A stretch of DNA of 64,000 nucleotides, taken from assembly GCA_958496175.1 (NCBI GenBank), contig OY292275.1, positions 9,114,001 to 9,178,000 of the forward strand, in the 5' to 3' direction. The DNA is from Sisyra terminalis (lineage: Eukaryota; Arthropoda; Insecta; Neuroptera; Sisyridae). Shown here piece by piece: positions 13,209 through 23,366 of this stretch. Position numbers and translations under genes: made by a program. Position 1 is the first letter of the stretch, and every line of letters begins with the position of its first letter. The notes beneath the pieces are model-generated. The model saw nothing but the letters and a program-made list of their open reading frames with translations. It was not told the DNA's origin and searched no databases.

Positions 13209-13888
13209 AAATTTAAATATTTTTGCAATTTTTTGACGCAATCATCAATTTAATGAGAAAATTTTATAGGACATTTTTGCAGAGCACCTTTTTTTCTATA
13301 ACTTATCTCAAACATTTTATAACTTGAAACAGAATTAATTAAAATAAAAAAAAAATTATGTTACAAATATAATAATTCAGGGAATATTATTAATTTAAAA
13401 CAATAAAATTACGAATATTTTCAGTTTAATGCAAATAACTTAGAACCTGTGAAAAATATCAAAAACTGTTATGGAGATATGTTATAGAAAAAAAAGTACT
13501 CTATACAAAATGTCCTTCAAAATTTTCTCATAAAATTGATGGTTGCGCCAATAAATTGAAAAAATATTAAAATTTCTCTTAAGTTCAAGTTTGACCTCGA
13601 ATAAATTTTGAAGGAATAAATATATCAAAAACTTGTAAGAGACCTTTTTTGTAGATCGTTCAATTTTCTATAAGAATATATCTTGGTCATTCCGAAATAT
13701 TGTCACCAACGTGAGCTATAAAATTCCAAAGTGCAAGAGAATATTGTTCCCATGTTATTTAAATGGAAAATCGAAATTTGCGATGCGGCACCTCTTAATA
13801 TTAATATTAAGAGCTTAAACTTTCACAGGATTTCTTTTTTGTCATTCCCAACAATATTTTCGATATAATTAAAAAAACAAAACAACCG

Positions 13889-16340
13889 ATCATTGTCTGT
13901 AAATAAATTGCAATTTAAGACCATAAATTAGTTTTCCTTTAATTGAATATTGTAACCTATAACATTATGGAAACTTTAATTGGCAACACCGACGTTTGAT
14001 GCGATTTATTATTTTATCTTCAAATAACCATTAACACTTCAATGTTTGCCTTGCAATGAATTTCGATTGTAAAGTTGATAAATTTTCATAATTTAAATAG
14101 TCTTATTTTTCTCCGATATTGTGGTAATACTTTAGTTTTTTTTTTCTTTTTAATTCATAAAAATAATGTTCTTCTTGACATAATAAAGATAGATTATCAT
14201 GATGAGGTAAAAATATGGAATCCCTGCTAATGATTTAAGCTGCAGCTTAGAGGTCCACAGTGTTTGCTCAATCTCGGTAATGGATATTTCTGTAATATCA
14301 AGAGTAAGGTGTTCCAGCCATTGTGTGCATGTATATATTAAATTTCAAAATCACTATGGTACATTACGTCAGAGGAATGAGACCAGTCGAACCTGGTTTT
14401 CACATTTTCAAGTTATGATACGCTGAATTGTAATTCAGTTTGATATTCACAGGCACGTTTTACCGATATGGATTTTTCACTTAACGTTTGAATTGTGAAA
14501 ATCCTGTTAAACAAAATCAACCTTTCGATTAAACACAGAATGGAAAATGCGCTCTTTTTACTGCCTCACTGTTGAAATTAAATTATGCGAAATAATTAGA
14601 TAGTAATTGTTATGAGTTTTGGTTGGAAATGGTGGAATTTTAAGCTATAAAATTTCGAATTCAAAGCCGCTAAAGTTTGTTTTTCAATAGTAAAAAAAAA
14701 TGGAACAAACTAGAGCAGTCTGCATTTTATGAAAAAATGTATTGAATGTTATTTTTATATATTATAAATGGTTTTAAAAATAAAATGACCGGCAAAGGAC
14801 AGAATCATTCAAAGCGTATAGTTGGATAGTTGAATTTTTAGCCAATTTTTGTTTGATGGTTTGGATTTCATTTTTCCTGCAGTTATATTTTGGTACAAAG
14901 ACAAAAATACAAACGAATATTCGATTGAATTTGACGTTCTATGAGAATGATATGTTCAGCAAAAATAACATTGATGGTATGATTTTTTGTAAAAAAAAAA
15001 CCAATCCGTTACTGCAGTCGAATTATTATCTAAACATATATTTTTGATAAATCATGATTGATTATTTTATATTACCTCAGTCATCAGCTAAAAAATATAT
15101 ATTTCATTGCTATTATTGCAGTGATTATATTTAGATATTTTAATTCTGCAAATATTACCATAGTTTTGCAAAAAATATGCTGATAACTGGAACTTTGGTT
15201 CTTGTTGATAACTTATGAGGACGTATTTTTTAAACTTGTAAAATGGAGAAGCCAAATATTAATACTATTAAGATTATTAAAACAAGAAAATATTGGGTTT
15301 TTTGGAAAGTTATTTCGTTTTTTCTCGACAGAGGATTTAATTGTATTTTTTTGCACCCAAATTAAAATCAAGCTATATAATCATTGTATGTTTTGAGAAC
15401 TAATATAGCAATGCTTGTAAGTGAAAAAGCTCAATCGATTCTACCCAATAGTTTAGATACAGTAATGTTTTTTGTGCAACTCTGACTTCAATTGTACTTG
15501 CTTTTTCCTTATTAAAGTTTCTCTTGATTTTTCTTATAATGAAAAAAAGCACAACTGCACAAAATGCGATAGAACTCCGTAGACGAGCTTTAGAGTATGT
15601 GCATTTCTGAAAATCCCTTAAAAAGAAAATACGGCGACAAATCGTTTAATCGTTTAGTTGTTTATATGTAGATAATTAATAATGATGCTTATTTATTAAT
15701 CATGGTTATTTTTCAATTGTCATTAGAATATCTCGACAATTGTTTAAAGCCATAATTTTTTATGGAAATTAAAGTTTAATTAAGTTGGTAAGACCCAGAA
15801 TGCTAAGATTCATAAATGCACTTTCTTGAAATTTTTAAAATTAAAACACAAAAATATAAAAACATAAAAATTGTTAAACGAATTTGGAAGAAATATTTCT
15901 ATTTCTATTTGTTCCTTGGTTCTGTTACAATGAAATATTGTAAAATGTTAAACATTTTTGTCAATTTTATTAAAGCAGAATCCGCAAAAATAACTTTTTT
16001 GAGAACTAGTATATACCTTCGACTTCATCTACGCCACATTAAGGAATGTCTAGTTGCTTCGAATATTCACAATAGAAAAAGTAATTTTCGCCACTTTTCA
16101 TATCCATCTATATCCGGTTTTATTTTGATTATTATTCTAATATTTGGAGGCTTTCTTTATGTATTTCAATGCACTATGTCCTAGAAGAACTATTGCACTC
16201 TAGTCCTGTTCCTATTTCAAATTGGCCAGATCTTTTATGGATTTTTAGAGATCTTTAAGAGATATTTTCCAGGATTTACCGAAAAAAGCATTGGGAAAAT
16301 AATTATATTACAATTATATACATGAATAAATAAACAATTA
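13889..16340. other. unassigned AT-rich stretch
   Basis: No supported gene or repeat. The longest frame, 122 codons at 15816-16184 (+), has a hydrophobic C-terminal segment but no recognisable domain, and it is rich in the Lys/Ile/Phe codons expected from AT-rich random sequence. Confidence 0.4.
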
Positions 16341-16341
16341 A

Positions 16342-16365
16342 GGGCCGGTATTTTCACTTAAGTAT
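16342..16365. repeat. probable left terminal repeat of a PIF/Harbinger-type element
   Basis: TAAGGGCCGGTATTTTCACT follows the pattern of many Harbinger-type termini (GGGCC start after a TAA/TTA target). It lies about 130 bp outside the Harbinger transposase remnant on the C-terminal side, as expected. The opposite terminus was not found. Confidence 0.45.
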
Positions 16366-16492
16366 TTACAAGTTTAGTTGTACGAGTATTTGTTATAAAT
16401 ACTTTAGTATTAATCATATTATATTTCACTTTAGTATTAGTTATAAAATCCAAATATATATATATTCTTTTTTTTTCTAGTAAAATGTTTTA

Positions 16493-16837
16493 TTAATGCA
16501 ATAAATTCTTAAAATAATCAATAAAATGTAAACGGAAATTATTATTAATTTCAACATTTCTTTCTTGTACTTCCAGAACAATTATGTCTTCTATATCCGA
16601 ATTCTCATCGGTGTGAAAATTTTCTTCCATTCGGTCTATTGCTATATTGTGTAGTATGCTACACATGGTACAATTATTAATTGCACGATTTGAATTTTGC
16701 ATCGTATATCTACTGATAATATTGGAAATATTCTTTTCCAAAATTCAAAACAATCGTTCAAGTACATTCCGAGTTCGAGTTTGAGTTTTATTGAATACAG
16801 TTTCCGCTTCATTTTGGGGATTTGATAGTGGAGTCAA
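16493..16837 (-). pseudogene. PIF/Harbinger transposase, C-terminal remnant
   Basis: The minus-strand frame from 16837 reads Leu-Thr-Pro-Leu-Ser-Asn-Pro, then Glu-Ala-Glu, Phe-Asn-Lys-Thr-Gln, Thr-Arg-Thr-Arg-Asn-Val-Leu-Glu-Arg-Leu-Phe. This is the conserved LTP..P...E..(Y/F)N..H..TR..(V/I)ER.FG block that follows the second catalytic Asp of Harbinger transposases. An in-frame TGA stands where the Gly of FG is expected. The frame then continues through Cys-Ser-Ile-Leu-His-Asn-Ile-Ala-Ile, the VLHN(I/L) motif near the family's C-terminus, and an acidic tail. The catalytic core upstream is missing, so this is a dead, 5'-truncated copy. Harbinger transposases normally act in the nucleus with a Myb-like partner, which is not visible here. 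Confidence 0.8.
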
Positions 16838-17339
16838 AATATATTTTTTCAATAATTTTTACTATTTCTTTAAGTTCCATAATTTATTCCTCTGGGTCAT
16901 TGAACAATAAAAAATCATTCATAATAGTTATTTCCACTTTCATTTTAATTGTAATATATCAACAAAGTAATTTTAAAAATAAGTATATTTTAATGACTAA
17001 CAAATTAGTTATTTTTCATTTAACTATTATTCTAGTATAATATTATATGGGGATTAAGCCTTTTATCTCACTATAATACATTGTATATATTAGCGGGCGT
17101 TATAGTTCATAATTCCCATGGTCAAGGGCAACTTATTAGAAATGCATGGGAAATTTGAGGGCATTATTTTTCATAATGCTCTCAAATTTATATTTTACTA
17201 AGAAGGCTTAAAGACCTTTACTAAGGAAACTCCAATATGAAGTCAATTTTATATTTTCCATGGAAACTTGAACTTCATATTATTTACTGATTTGAATACA
17301 TTTTGCGAATTTAGAATTGAGATTAAATTTATTTTTTGA
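16838..17339. other. unassigned; one short palindrome
   Basis: No gene was seen. Around 17154-17190 a short inverted repeat (AAATTTGAGGGCATTA against TAATGCTCTCAAATTT) could form a hairpin. The missing upstream part of the Harbinger transposase is not found here. Confidence 0.35.
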
Positions 17340-17637
17340 CCACGGTAACCCCTACGCCAGGTAAGTATAAAGGACTTTCTAACCGCACTCACAAGGAACT
17401 TCCTTAACGGCCTAGCAAAATTGTTCTAGTGCAGTAGAACTAGGCTTGGGAGAAATCATAAAGCATAGAAGGCTGAAGCGGAAACTCCCACAAGAGCTCC
17501 AAGAAATAGTAAATGTTTGACCACAAGATCAAGAACCAATCAACAAATAAAAAAAATACAAAAGACAGAGGAATGAAGTTCGACTCCTCCAGCTACTTAA
17601 ACGCCGCTAAAGACCAATTGCCTGCCATCCCCATTCG
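17340..17637 (+). other. GC-richer block of unknown origin, interrupted by a foldback
   Basis: Base composition is clearly more balanced than in the flanks. One forward frame at its end reads Lys-Phe-Asp-Ser-Ser-Ser-Tyr-Leu-Asn-Ala-Ala-Lys-Asp-Gln-Leu-Pro-Ala-Ile-Pro-Ile, which looks coding. It could be an ORF1/gag scrap of a retroelement; I do not recognise it. The frame is cut by the poly-T start of the foldback at 17638. Confidence 0.3.
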
Positions 17638-18240
17638 GGTGTTTTTTTTTTTTTTTTTACTTTTTTTTTTTGGTCCCATCGTGAAATTTTGTTGGACATA
17701 CCAAAAAAAAAATTCTCTGAAAGTTTGAGCTCTTAATATTAATTTTAAGTCCTCGACCAAGACGTGTAAAGATTTCCCATTGAAAATACACGGAAACATT
17801 GATCTCCGCGATTTGGTCTACAGAAACTTTTTTGTAGGAAATCAAATTCTCTACAAGTTTTTCATTTATAATTTTTCCGTAGCTCTTGTTATTTACGAGA
17901 TAAATGCAAAAAAAACGCGAATTTTATGGAAAAATCAGGTTCAGTGGCCCGTACTACCTCACCGGTGTGAGTTACGACTTTGTCGCAATGGACACTTTTG
18001 TAGAGCGTTTAATTCATAGAAAAAAACATCTTCGGTAAAAGCGATTCCATGAAATGCCGCTGAGATATAGAAATTTAAAAATAAAAAACAGAGTTTCCGT
18101 GTATTTTTAAAGGGAAATCTTTACACGTCTTGGTCGAGGACTTAACATTAATATTAAGGGCTCAAACTTTCAAAGAATTTTTTTTTTGGTATTTCCAACA
18201 AAATTTCACGATGGGACCAAAAAAAATCAAAAAAAAATCA
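17638..18240. mobile_element. long foldback element, copy C (divergent family)
   Basis: Inverted arms at about 17638-17870 and 18060-18240 share poly-T/A ends, GGTCCCATCGTGAAATTTTG, a TTTGAGCTC/GCTCAAA block, the palindromic CTTAATATTAATNTTAAG motif (17732-17749 and 18141-18158, each with one mismatch), and the GTCCTCGACCAAGACGTGTA block. Sequence identity to copies A/B is low apart from the motif order, so it is a separate family with the same architecture. There is no ORF of its own and no clean target duplication. Confidence 0.7.
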
Positions 18241-18246
18241 CCGTAA

Positions 18247-19311
18247 TCCCCATACAAAGTTTGGAAATCGGCTCTAGATTGGACCATTGCTGGGCCAAGA
18301 ATGTCGATTAATGGCACAGCGATGGCAATTTTCATTGGCCGATAAACGGCCTTTAGTCGAAATGATAACGTCGGCCCATTGATAGCAAACAACAATGGGC
18401 CAGACATTACTGCAACTATTGGCCTACTATTGACCAGCTGTTTTATGCCAATGTTTTAAATCGTTGGTCCTTCAATGGCTGATTGCTGTAATGATAATTA
18501 TTTTTATAATTAATATTACGCTTATTATTTCCTTTTGAAGTATTATTATTATTATTTTTATTGATTTTTAAGGGTTACAATATATTAATAATTTTAAAAG
18601 TAGTTATTATATAAAACAAGGATCGTTCTTTTCGATCATGTTCTCGATCTTCTTGTCCTTAAAACCACCGTCCAACTTTTTCAGCAAATTTTTACATTCC
18701 TCACAATCACCAATTTTTTCTTTTACTATAACTTTATCACCAACTTTATCTGCAATATAAAAAATAACTTAAAAAGTTAAAAACATAATTATATATAAAT
18801 CGGTAATCACGTTTAAGTGTAAATATTATTTTTTATACCTTCCGTACACTTTTATATAAATCAATAAGGATATTAGCACTATTTACACCATTTTCATAAG
18901 TATTATCATTGGCACTTAGTTGACTCGAATTATATACAAAAATATTCACATTGCATTGTTTATTTATTATTTGCATTTCTTCATAATTCTCTAAAAATGT
19001 TTAATCGCTGGTATACTTCAAGTATACCAGGCATGATGACAGTGAAATTAATGGGTAAACATAATCTATAACATTAGATAAAACCGAGAAAAATAGAACT
19101 TATTGTCCATGCGCAACGACTTATGGATTTGATTATTGGCTCATTAACGGCCGTTGATCACACGCCATTCTTATGTACGATTGAACGGCTACTGATGGTT
19201 AAGCAGATATGGGCCATTAAAAACTGCCAATGGTTGGCCAATCGTCTGTCGCTTGATATCGGCCGACGTATGGTTCTGTCGCCATCAACGGCAACTTTGT
19301 ATGGGTCACCA
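18247..19311. mobile_element. putative DNA element with GC-rich ends and repeated ATTGGCC subterminal motifs
   Basis: CCCATACAAAGTT near 18250 and its inverted match AACTTTGTATGGG near 19295-19308 bracket about 1.06 kb. The outer 200-250 bp at each end are much richer in G+C than the centre. They carry many ATTGGCC/GGCCAAT/GGGCC-type copies on both strands, the subterminal-repeat layout of many DNA transposons. The flanking 9-mers TCACCGTAA and TCACCACCA are only partly alike, so a Mutator-like 9-bp duplication is possible but unproven. The AT-rich centre contains a candidate spliced gene on the minus strand. Confidence 0.45.
18607..18990 (-). CDS. candidate two-exon gene fragment inside the 18.25-19.31 kb element
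   Basis: The last exon, 18749 down to the stop at 18607-18609, is open for 47 codons after a good acceptor (TTTTTATATTGCAG). It encodes a charged peptide with Cys-Glu-Glu-Cys, Leu-Leu-Lys-Lys-Leu, Lys-Asp-Lys-Lys and a C-terminal Asn-Asp-Pro-Cys-Phe-Ile. The upstream exon begins after CATTTTTAG at 18990 and encodes Asn-Tyr-Glu-Glu-Met-Gln, later Asn-Ile-Phe-Val-Tyr-Asn-Ser-Ser, ending near 18839-18850. The frames join only if the donor is the non-ideal GTGTAC at 18849; the better-looking GTATAA at 18838 would shift frame. No start codon is assigned. I recognise no family. It may be a captured host gene, an element gene, or a chance pair of frames. Confidence 0.35.
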
Positions 19312-19815
19312 CCATGATATAACGACACATCGCTGAACTGGTGCAAAATATATAATAGTCCACAAAAAAAAATATTTTTTCTTACGAATTAAATGAAAAA
19401 TAAAAGTTTGTATGAACCTTAGGTGTTATTAGGTGATAATGTCCTTGGTATGAAAATAACTATAACCAATTCGAATCAATAAAGATATAAACATTTTGCT
19501 TTAAACTTCATTAAGATTTTTTTATTTATTTTCAATCAAGACCATTGCTACCTCTTTTGTTTTAATCATCGTACAACTTTAAATCTTTTAGATAAGTTTT
19601 CTTCCAACTATTTTATAGTGCAAAGCGTCTTGTTGATTATTATGTATTTATTCAAAATAGCTAACAACCTCGCAAGTAAATGCTGTATAAAATATTCAAG
19701 TTTTAAACAATCGCAGAGTATCCATTAAGAAATTGAATCAACATACAATTTACAGCGCTTAAAGCTCTTATGTATTATTCCAATGAGGATTTCTCTGTTG
19801 TTCCTCTCGGTAAAA
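19312..19815. other. unassigned AT-rich stretch
   Basis: Nothing supported was seen. Confidence 0.4.
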
Positions 19816-20280
19816 ACTTTTTCGTCGACTATCATCTTTTTTTCGATAAAACTACACAACAACGATAATAATGCGGCTGGGTAAAACTGCGTGAGCTTAA
19901 TTTGCTTGGTGAAACGGGCAAATACATTTCGGTTAATATGAACGGGCGATGAGCTTTGATGAACATTTCGACCAGAAACGAAACGTCAAGTAGGTTAGGC
20001 AGATCAAAAGCTGTCACGTATCGCGCTCAACTTGCCCGTGTGCCATGAGTGAATCACTTTGTCTAACTCAATAATGCCATAATGCAATTTAACCACTTTA
20101 ACCCTGTCTATTCACTTCGAATCAACACGGGAACGATATTCGTCCCATTTTCCCATTTTCACGTATAAGTGAGAACGAATCATTTGAAAAGTTTGATGTA
20201 TACACGCCTATCCACTTTTCCATAAGCCATTATTGAAGTTTCGAGCCACTTTTTCATACACAACACTCATAAAATGTTCA
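19816..20280. other. composition island, possibly conserved non-coding or regulatory
   Basis: This 460-bp block is noticeably less AT-rich and free of homopolymer runs, unlike both flanks. No reading frame is convincing and no repeat copy lies elsewhere in the window. It could be single-copy regulatory sequence, an untranslated exon, or an unrecognised old insertion. Confidence 0.3.
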
Positions 20281-21099
20281 AACATAAAAAAAAATCAATA
20301 TGGAATAAATGCTCTTTATTTAATTTGACTCGAGTGAAATGGTGCGTGTAATGATCATTTTCTTGCATACATCCACCACTTCTGCTTTACATTATACATA
20401 TATAGCTATATAGTTCCATTCAACTAAAAATAGTCAATGATATAATAGATCATTGTATTTCCAATGACATAGTTTCATCATAAAGCATTTGGGAAAATAG
20501 AAAAAGTAAAAAAATGAAAAAAAAAAAACGGTTTTAAGTACATACTTCATCAAATTGTAAGACAAATATAATAATCATGCAAATACGAGTTCGAAAATTA
20601 TAAATTGGTTACACTATTTGATTTGTCATAGAATTTTTTCAACAGTATTAAATCTCCTAATAAAAGCATTATTCTATCTGTATTTCCATTGTTCAATCGT
20701 TAGTTTGCTTCGTTATAACGACTTAACAGAGAGGAAATTGAAATTGTTAGTTTAATTGAATTATTTTTCATTACATTAACAAGAAACAAATAACAGAATT
20801 TGAAACTATATTCATAGAACTATACTTTCTTTTCTTGATTAATTGTATTTATACGTTAAGTTGTTGAGTGCTATCGAATTAAGTTTTATTCATCATTTTT
20901 TTTTATTTTCACTTAATTTGTACAATTTGCCTCTTGGTAATAATTGCAATTTGTCCTGCTCTTGAATTGGTTGTGTCCATCCACACAACTCAATATTTAT
21001 TAGATGATTAAATTCAGATCTCAGCTTTTATTTTTTTTAAATAAGACGACAATTTAGGTTGTTGAGGATCGTTTTTTTTTTCAATTAATTTTTATATTA

Positions 21100-21151
21100 T
21101 TCAATTAGCTACGTTTCGTTACGAATCGCAACTTCATCAGGCTCCTTGATT
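21100..21151 (-). ncRNA. hammerhead ribozyme motif HHR-2
   Basis: Minus strand: CTGATGA, one extra A, helix II arms GTTGCG and CGTAAC around loop ATT, then GAAA. The self-complementary ACGT is followed by a GTA cleavage triplet. Helix I pairs GGAGC upstream with GCTAATTG downstream: three base pairs, two G-A mismatches, then four more pairs. This is the most complete motif in the window; the one-nucleotide insertion after CTGATGA is shared with the other copies. Confidence 0.72.
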
Positions 21152-21261
21152 CACAAAAATAAAATATTTTCAATTTAAATTCATAAATTGAATTTATTTA
21201 TTTGAATTATTTATTTAAATTCAAATTTTGAATTTAAATTGAAAATATTTTATTTTTGTGA

Positions 21262-21312
21262 ATCAAGAAGCCTGATGAAGTTACGATACGTAACAAAACG
21301 TAGCTAATTGAA
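21262..21312 (+). ncRNA. hammerhead motif HHR-3, core mutated
   Basis: Inverted copy of HHR-2 on the other arm: CTGATGA, extra A, helix II arms GTTACG and CGTAAC around ATA, but the invariant GAAA is AAAA. Helix I and the GTA triplet are preserved. The G-to-A change at the first position of GAAA would be expected to abolish self-cleavage. The helix II arms differ from HHR-2 at one pair yet remain paired (G-U became A-U). Confidence 0.65.
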
Positions 21313-21476
21313 TAATAAAAAAATTAAATGAAAAAAAAACCGATCCTAAACAACCTGAATTGTCGTCTTATTCAATACTTATTTATTAATTATTTGTTTT
21401 TATTCTCTAGAATTAGTTTTATCCACTTTTAATTGAATAAATTATTTACTTTGATTAACTTTTTATTAATTATTTT

Positions 21477-21743
21477 TTATTTGAATTGGTCCGTTAGTTC
21501 CAAAATTGAGGGTCTTTTAAGTCTTCTATTCTCGGTGGTATTGTCGAGCAAATTGAGGGTTAGCTGGTTAGGATGGTTGTCCAGTCTCATTTGGTAACTT
21601 TTAGCATGCTTTGAAATAACATCCTTAACTTTATCAATTTGAAGACCTTCGTGTATGCGGTCGTTGTTGATATACTATGGTACCCCTATTATTTTTCTTA
21701 GAGTTTTGGATTAAAATCGCTGGATGATTTCTATAATGGAGTG
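21477..21743 (-). pseudogene. LINE ORF2 C-terminal remnant (copy 2)
   Basis: From about 21743 the minus-strand frame reads Ile-Ile-Glu-Ile-Ile-Gln-Arg-Phe, then after two in-frame stops Tyr-Ile-Asn-Asn-Asp-Arg-Ile-His-Glu. It goes on to His-Pro-Asn-Gln-Leu, Leu-Asn-Leu-Leu-Asp-Asn, Arg-Leu-Lys-Arg-Pro and a final Leu-Thr-Asp-Gln-Phe-Lys-stop at 21477-21479. Block by block it matches the C-terminus of the LINE at 59.6-60.3 kb, where the terminal block is Leu-Thr-Asp-Arg-Phe-Lys. Stops replace Gln of QRFQSK and Trp of the WYINN block in the sister copy. It is a dead copy and older by substitutions than its truncation alone would show. Confidence 0.85.
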
Positions 21744-22917
21744 AGATTTATTCCTCATAATTTTAAAATTTTAATCAATAAATTTCCCCTACTCGAAGAA
21801 TATTTGTCCATAGAGTTTAATGGTTTCAATTGCTTCGGGAAATAAATTTTTTTTTGGCAAAAGACACGGAAAAAACCATCGAAACAAAATATTTTTCCAA
21901 AATAAAAGTCAAGTTATTCTTTGTGGCAAAATAATTAATCTTCAATTTATATATGAAGTCAAAAGTAACGATTCTTATATTTAAAAAATAAGATCACAGA
22001 ACACGAAAACTGGAAAAATGTTACCATAAAGGTGCAATTTATCTCTCAAATTAATTAATTTTAAGAGAAGTTCGAAAATTATAAATTGGTTACACTATTT
22101 GAATTGTCATAGAATTTTTTCAACTGTATTCTATCTGCATTTCCATTGTTCAATCGTTAGTTTGCTTCGTTATAACGACTTAACAGAAAGGAAATTCAAA
22201 TTGTTAGCTTAATTGATTTATTTTTCATTACATTTCCAAGAAACATATAACAGAATTTGAAACTATATTCATAGAACTATACTTTTTTTCTTGATTTAAT
22301 GTATTTATACGTTAAGTTGTTGAATGCTATTGAATTAAGTTTTGTCGCTCATAATTTTAAAATTTTGCGGAATTAATTTTCCCTTCTTGAAGAATATTTT
22401 TTCAGAGAGTTTAATGGCTTAAATTGTTCCACGACATAATTTTTTTTCGGCAAAAGACACGGAAAAAACCATCGAAACAAAAATTTTTCAAAAATAAAAG
22501 TCAAATTATTTTTGGGGCAAAACGATTAATCATAACTTTATATATGAAGTTTAAAGTAAAGATTCATATACTCAAAAAATAAGACTCACAGAACACGAAA
22601 ACTGGAAAAATGGTACCATAAAGTTGAAATTTATCGCCTAAATTATTTAATTTTTAGAATTTCTGGTTATTAAATTTTATTTACATAAAAACCATTATAG
22701 TTTTTGTTTCTTACCCAATCTCTCGTTATTGTAATGGTACCGTAAATTAAATTCAAATTTTCACGATCCCAAAAAAAAGATATGTTAGAGGTAGTTCTGG
22801 AATTCCTTCCTTAAGCTTTTGTTAAATATGCCGTATTTAGTTAATCATTTGAAAGTTTAATAGATTTTAATTTTTTTGCATCTGAAAATTGTCGACCATA
22901 TAGTGGTTGGAATTAAG

Positions 22918-23358
22918 GATTGCAATGCCGGTATACTGGAATACCGAAAACTGGTATTTTGAGCCATTTGTACAATTTTGTAATACCGGAATTCACAAGT
23001 TTATTTACCGTTTTTCGGTATTAACTAGATATTTTTAAAATTATTTCTCTTGTATCTATCAAATCACACTTTAAATTGTTAAAATTATTTCATTACTATG
23101 ATTTCAAAGTTGGTATTAAAATATCTTCGGGCATTTACAGTACTATAATGGTTTTAACAATGATAATGAAAAGGAAGAAAATATACTTAGGTACCAATTT
23201 GAATTTGATCGAGTTCATAGTAAATTTTCTTGAAACTTTTTACTCTCAAACCAATCGACATTCAGAAGAATTCGGTGGAACCGGTATTCCAGAATTAAGA
23301 TTTAAAGAATACCTAATACCGAATACCGGTATTAAATTTTTGGTCCAGTATTACAATC
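22918..23358. mobile_element. hAT-like short element with ACCGGTATT-rich ends
   Basis: The termini GATTGCAAT and ATTACAATC are inverted matches. Inside each end lie repeated CCGGTAT/AATACCGG motifs (22927-23000 and 23275-23335), the layout of a known insect and animal hAT-type element. The interior has no transposase; a 105-codon frame across the right half is composition-driven. No exact 8-bp duplication was found, so the boundaries may be off by a few bases. Confidence 0.5.
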
Positions 23359-23366
23359 TCAAGTTG

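Larger units (their letters stand above)
12473..13888. mobile_element. long foldback element, copy B, interrupted by a younger insertion
   Basis: This is the same family as 5404-6184. The left end is TAGACTGATTC. The left arm is about 12473-12826, it resumes after the insertion at 13209, and the right arm runs to about 13888. Both arms carry the perfect palindrome CTTAATATTAATATTAAG (12566-12583 and 13794-13811). The outer right terminus has drifted: the expected CAGTCTA is not present. Copy A gives the uninterrupted version of the sequence broken at 12827-13208, which fixes the limits of the nested element. No protein is encoded. Paired arms would fold into a hairpin of several hundred base pairs if transcribed. 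Confidence 0.8.
21001..21372. mobile_element. hammerhead-bearing small element P3, nested in the LINE 3' UTR
   Basis: CAATATTTAT (20991-21000) and CAATACTTAT (21373-21382) are a 10-bp target duplication with one mismatch. The element is largely two inverted arms of about 140 bp (about 21043-21182 and 21240-21372) around a short AT-rich palindromic centre. The left arm has an extra 40 bases that recur in the fragment at 27.74 kb, so they belong to the element. Each arm carries a hammerhead motif in opposite orientation. No ORF is present. Confidence 0.75.
20897..21746 (-). mobile_element. 5'-truncated Jockey-like LINE, copy 2, itself interrupted
   Basis: Target duplication: TTTATTCATCAT (20885-20896) against TTTATTCCTCAT (21747-21758), 11 of 12 identical; unit 2 of the tandem duplication provides the empty site. 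On the minus strand the element starts inside ORF2 and ends in a poly-A tract (poly-T at 20897-20905). Its 3' UTR matches the LINE at 59631-60562: both have TGGACACAAC, ATTGCAATTATT and CAAGAGGCA in the same order, so they are one family. A 372-bp hammerhead element is nested at 21001-21372. Confidence 0.85.
20589..22675. repeat. tandem segmental duplication; first unit split by insertions
   Basis: Unit 1 is 20589-20887 plus 21754-22068; unit 2 is 22069-22344 plus 22345-22675. The halves align over about 600 bp with scattered substitutions and small indels. For example, CGAAAATTATAAATTGGTTA starts both units, and GACACGGAAAAAACCATCG is in both second halves. The intervening 20897-21746 is absent from unit 2, which therefore shows the pre-insertion state. 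Confidence 0.85.

Noticed and set aside
15816..16184. 122-codon ATG frame, one of the longest in the window
   Set aside because: Residue use is dominated by Lys, Ile, Phe and Asn as expected from AT-rich sequence; no domain, no splice partner, no repeat copy.
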